Positions 61,649 to 64,000 of a stretch of 64,000 bases of DNA are shown here, piece by piece. A program made the position numbers and the translations under genes. Position 1 is the first letter of the stretch; every line of letters starts with the position of its first letter. Source of the DNA: a virus; the IMG/VR virus record IMGVR_UViG_3300027759_006101, positions 62,001 through 126,000 of that record. One strand, written 5' to 3'. The notes under the pieces were generated by a model. That model was not told where the DNA came from and made no database searches. It saw nothing but the letters and a program-made list of their open reading frames with translations.

Positions 61649-61810
61649 TTATTTCCCTTTTTGGCTATTTTTAATGAGCTTGCTTATAATCTTAACTAGC
61701 AAGGCTATAATTACGCCAGGTATTGCAACTAAAACAACTAAAATAAAAGGTCCGAAAGGAATCAAAAGCATAGCAGCTGTGTTGAGAAAATCTTCATCAA
61801 ATGCATTCAT
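61649..61810 (-). CDS. 53-residue membrane protein
   Basis: Starts MNAFDEDFLN at 61810, with AGGAGG 8 bases upstream. A hydrophobic stretch (LLIPFGPFILVVLVAIPGVI and on) spans the membrane once or twice, followed by a basic end (KIISKLIKNSQKGK). Too short for the usual length cut-offs, but the ribosome site is strong. Function unknown. Confidence 0.75.
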   Translation of the reverse strand: MNAFDEDFLNTAAMLLIPFGPFILVVLVAIPGVIIALLVKIISKLIKNSQKGK

Positions 61811-61812
61811 AA

Positions 61813-62055
61813 TTATTCCTCCTTATCTTCTTCAGTATCCCAATAATCAATGTCCCAATCATCAGCAATTAGATCACTGGGGTATAAATCAAGAGTCAAA
61901 GACCATAATTCATACCTGCTTTCAATGTCATCCGGAAAACGTACAAGCACAAAACAAATTTCATCTTTGTCGTAATACATATATTTTTGTTCCCAGGAAG
62001 TTCTTGTGATTGGCTTGCCTTCCATTAAAGAATCTAATACTTCAGTGAATTTCAT
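61813..62055 (-). CDS. Tad2/DUF2829-like small protein
   Basis: 80 residues. MKFTEVLDSLMEGKPITRTSW at the start (broken after W) and SDLIADDWDI near the end match the Tad2/DUF2829 pattern ('tf-eAl--l--G--v-R--W ... DllA-DWev'). Tad2 proteins bind and sequester the Thoeris signal molecule; whether this one does is unknown. It overlaps the next Tad2-like gene by 14 bases. Confidence 0.75.
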   Translation of the reverse strand: MKFTEVLDSLMEGKPITRTSWEQKYMYYDKDEICFVLVRFPDDIESRYELWSLTLDLYPSDLIADDWDIDYWDTEEDKEE

Positions 62056-62266
62056 CTACTATCTCCCAATCATCTTCAAGAAAATCACCACTATCAAGAG
62101 CATCAAAAATACTAACATAGCTCTCAAATTTAGGATCATTTGGAACATATTCTGGGACTTCTTTGACATCAGAAAAATAAGCCCTGCACTTTATATCAGG
62201 CTCCCAAGATTTTCGCCTTAATGTAAAGCCATCTTCTAATTTATCTAATGCTTCTTTACCAGTCAT
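62042..62266 (-). CDS. Tad2/DUF2829-like small protein
   Basis: 74 residues. MTGKEALDKLEDGFTLRRKSW and FLEDDWEIVDE carry the start and end signatures of the family. The middle differs from the other copies. It is coupled to both neighbours by overlaps. Confidence 0.75.
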   Translation of the reverse strand: MTGKEALDKLEDGFTLRRKSWEPDIKCRAYFSDVKEVPEYVPNDPKFESYVSIFDALDSGDFLEDDWEIVDEIH

Positions 62267-62481
62267 TCTTCAATAACTTTCTTAAAAATATATTTTGCTT
62301 TCATTGGCAAAATAAGATATTGAACTGTAAGCCATTCTGTGACGCCTGATTTATGTTTTACTTTATTTTGAATTTCGTTATCTTTAACACGCCAAGCTGT
62401 AACGTTTGTACCGTCATCAATAGCTAAATAATATCCATCATTTAGTTTTTCAACAACATCAATAGGGATAGGTAGGCTCAT
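62263..62481 (-). CDS. Unknown small protein within the Tad2-like cluster
   Basis: 72 residues, strand-rich (YYLAIDDGTNVTAWRVKD). It could be a degenerate Tad2-like module, but the R-x-x-W and DDW signatures are not clear. Overlaps on both sides. Confidence 0.55.
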   Translation of the reverse strand: MSLPIPIDVVEKLNDGYYLAIDDGTNVTAWRVKDNEIQNKVKHKSGVTEWLTVQYLILPMKAKYIFKKVIEE

Positions 62482-62737
62482 TTTGTTTCCTGAAAGTTTC
62501 TCTTACATTTTTATCCCAAAGTAATTCAGACGCAAAACCAATAGTACCAGAATCAAAATGAACCCAGACAGTTTTACCATCATCAGATAGACTTACTTCA
62601 ATAATATCATCTTTATCGTATTGAAATTCTTCACAAAAAATAGATGCTATTTCGTGTAAATATTTTCTGAATCTGACAAAACTATAGATACGACCCTTAA
62701 CATATTCTTCACTATAAATTCTTTGATCAGTTTGCAT
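62459..62737 (-). CDS. Unknown small protein
   Basis: 92 residues. Helical start (YVKGRIYSFVRFRKYL) and a strand-rich end (VSLSDDGKTVWVHF). Not recognised. It overlaps the upstream membrane gene by 11 bases. Confidence 0.55.
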   Translation of the reverse strand: MQTDQRIYSEEYVKGRIYSFVRFRKYLHEIASIFCEEFQYDKDDIIEVSLSDDGKTVWVHFDSGTIGFASELLWDKNVRETFRKQNEPTYPY

Positions 62738-62915
62738 AAGTGTACCTAACCAGTAAACTAACGATAAATAATAACAAAGATATAATAATTAAGAGCTTAG
62801 TATTCATTTCAATAAAAGATTTGTCTTTTTCGAAAATAATTTTCCACACTCCAGCCATAAAGTAACCAACTAAAATAAAACATATAAAAGATAATGCTAA
62901 TAAAAGAATAGTCAT
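62727..62915 (-). CDS. Small two-helix membrane protein
   Basis: 62 residues with two hydrophobic segments (LLLALSFICFILVGYFMAGV and LLIIISLLLFIVSLLV) separated by a charged loop. A small inner-membrane protein; possible roles are superinfection exclusion or lysis control, but there is no direct evidence. Confidence 0.7.
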   Translation of the reverse strand: MTILLLALSFICFILVGYFMAGVWKIIFEKDKSFIEMNTKLLIIISLLLFIVSLLVRYTYAN

Positions 62916-62918
62916 AAA

Positions 62919-62956
62919 AAAATCCCTATAAACAGTATACTGCCTATAAGGATTTT
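62919..62956. terminator. Terminator-like hairpin
   Basis: AAAATCCCTATA / TATAAGGATTTT with one mismatch and a loop that holds the small palindrome CAGTATACTG. It lies after the gene at 62973 and before the membrane gene. Confidence 0.7.
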
Positions 62957-62972
62957 GTCAAGAAAATATATT

Positions 62973-63161
62973 TTAGACAAGTTGCCAAGTGTCTACTTTT
63001 ACATCTTCATCATTTAGATTTTTCTGCACCCAATTTGAGTTGCTGTCAAATTTCTTCATAATCTTGTTATCTTCAAACTTTATATAAACAAAATCAGAAT
63101 TTACAGGTCTTTTTGCAACAGAGCCATTCTTCACAGAAACCCACACATCATAAAAAGTCAT
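62973..63161 (-). CDS. Tad2/DUF2829-like small protein (divergent)
   Basis: 62 residues. MTFYDVWVSVKNGSVAKRP at the start and DVKVDTWQLV at the end fit the family's start and 'DW' end with changes. A divergent fourth gene copy in the cluster. Confidence 0.55.
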   Translation of the reverse strand: MTFYDVWVSVKNGSVAKRPVNSDFVYIKFEDNKIMKKFDSNSNWVQKNLNDEDVKVDTWQLV

Positions 63162-63202
63162 TTGTATCCACCTCTATTAGTATATTTTCAGAACAACACC
63201 TA

Positions 63203-64000
63203 CTAACCTTTCCTGTGTTCTTCTTGTATTTTATTTACTTCAGCTACAACATCCACAACTTCCCAATCATCAGCAATTAAATCTAAATAAATAATTTTAC
63301 CATATCTAGAATATTTACCGACACCCCAATCAGGATGCCAACTTTTACGTCTAATTGTTTTTCCCGCATTTAAATCGTCCAAAACATCTTTGAATGATTT
63401 ACTCTGCACCACCACCCAATCCTCAGCAAAAAGATCTACTGTGGTTATTGTAGATTCAGCATGGTCATATTTTTTAGGAAATAATGTAAGACTAGGATTG
63501 CCTTCTCTTGACATCATTTTGCCGTGCTCCAACATTTTTACAGCCCAATTAATATCTCTTTTAAGTTCTATATTATTTGTCTTAAGAAAACTATCAAAGC
63601 TACTTCCTATATGTTTATTCTCAACAGCATAAGGTAAATAATCTTCACCTAGATCTAAAGTATATGGGAAATTAGTCTTATCCAACTTAGCAGCTTTCCA
63701 AGTTTTGTCTTTATTTTGATGATGTGTAAAGTCTTTAACTTCAGCACCCCATTGTTTGGTTTCATAATAATATTTGTATGTCTTACCATTTACATAAGCA
63801 AAACCATACATTTGCCAGTTTGTACCATTTGAACGAGGATCTTCTTCTGCTAATAAACCATGGTAAATGTAGCATTCATGTTTTTGCATCATATCCATAG
63901 CAGCTGGAGTGTTATATTCACAATTTTCAATATTGCAATCGTAAATTTTACTCACACCCTTGACATTCATACTTTTACCTGTACGCTTCTCAAACTCACG
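63203..64000 (-). CDS. Protein with two Tad2-like modules, 5' end may lie outside window
   Basis: 255 residues from the ATG at 63970, but the frame remains open to the window end (REFEKRTGKS before the Met), so the true start may be further out. An N-terminal domain has CNIENCEYNT and HECYIYHG (possible zinc site). Module 1: INWAVKMLEHGKMMSREG ... VDLFAEDWVVV. Module 2: KSFKDVLDDLNAGKTIRRKSW ... LDLIADDWEVV (each broken here). A fusion of two family modules on one chain. Confidence 0.7.
   Translation of the reverse strand, partial: REFEKRTGKSMNVKGVSKIYDCNIENCEYNTPAAMDMMQKHECYIYHGLLAEEDPRSNGTNWQMYGFAYVNGKTYKYYYETKQWGAEVKDFTHHQNKDKTWKAAKLDKTNFPYTLDLGEDYLPYAVENKHIGSSFDSFLKTNNIELKRDINWAVKMLEHGKMMSREGNPSLTLFPKKYDHAESTITTVDLFAEDWVVVQSKSFKDVLDDLNAGKTIRRKSWHPDWGVGKYSRYGKIIYLDLIADDWEVVDVVAEVNKIQEEHRKG

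Noticed and set aside
61674-62009. Plus-strand frame of 111 codons
   Set aside because: It runs antisense to the 53-residue membrane gene and a Tad2-like gene, which have ribosome sites and family signatures.

Overview
The window is AT-rich (about one third G+C by eye), very densely coded and almost free of intergenic space: no stretch over 300 bases lacks a gene, and I saw no rRNA, CRISPR array, insertion sequence or recognisable tRNA. It looks like part of a very large tailed-phage (jumbo/huge Caudoviricetes) genome. The reasons are a phage-type nucleotide and replication block, virion-like proteins, small phage families, three sigma-like proteins without RNA polymerase core genes, and short tightly overlapping genes. 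The host cannot be named. SigH-like and SpoVS-like proteins have relatives in spore formers and other bacteria, but that is weak evidence.

Left and centre (about 2.3-44.9 kb, mostly minus strand) is a replication, recombination and nucleotide block. Read in the direction of transcription it holds a three-piece split Rad50/SbcC with the Mre11/SbcD nuclease gene inside, a Ycf46-like AAA+ ATPase, a DnaC/DnaI-like helicase loader, a DnaB-like helicase, a stand-alone primase zinc domain, a winged-helix protein, a DnaE polymerase, a possible UvsY-like mediator, a probable ssDNA-binding protein and RecA. These are followed by the TOPRIM half of the primase, RecJ, a sigma-like zinc-finger protein, a SpoVS-like protein, class Ia ribonucleotide reductase (nrdB, nrdA), dUTPase, a HAD phosphatase, the DnaX-like clamp loader, a SigH-like sigma factor, short-type adenylosuccinate synthetase (purA), the beta sliding clamp, a probable delta subunit and a second small sigma factor. 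Together they would give the phage most of a bacterial-type Pol III replisome, break repair and dNTP supply.

Inside this block lie separate units of probably late or virion-associated genes: a PcfJ-domain protein, two giant paralogues with acidic tails, an ADP-ribosyltransferase-like small protein, a 'GYILRDG' family protein and a Met/Pro-repeat protein. Some have terminator hairpins at one or both borders (19.1, 28.5 kb). Several of these, and several proteins on the right, share a short terminal peptide motif of the form K-[IL]-A-Q-x-L-D...LAD-x-[LF]-T, or a shorter Y-[KR]-[ST]-A-Q motif. This repeated terminal tag is the most striking unexplained feature.

The right part (about 44.9-59.7 kb) is mainly plus strand and virion-like: an 848-residue protein with a nuclease-like core, two tandem paralogues that may be tail tube or baseplate proteins, a RusA-like resolvase, a PD-(D/E)xK nuclease, two glycosyltransferase-like genes, and two proteins with hydrophobic segments. 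The right end (59.7-64 kb, minus strand) is an accessory block of small genes including a FeoA-like protein, small membrane proteins and at least five Tad2/DUF2829-like modules in four genes, which may be anti-defence sponges.

All functional assignments are from reading motifs by eye; no database search was possible.
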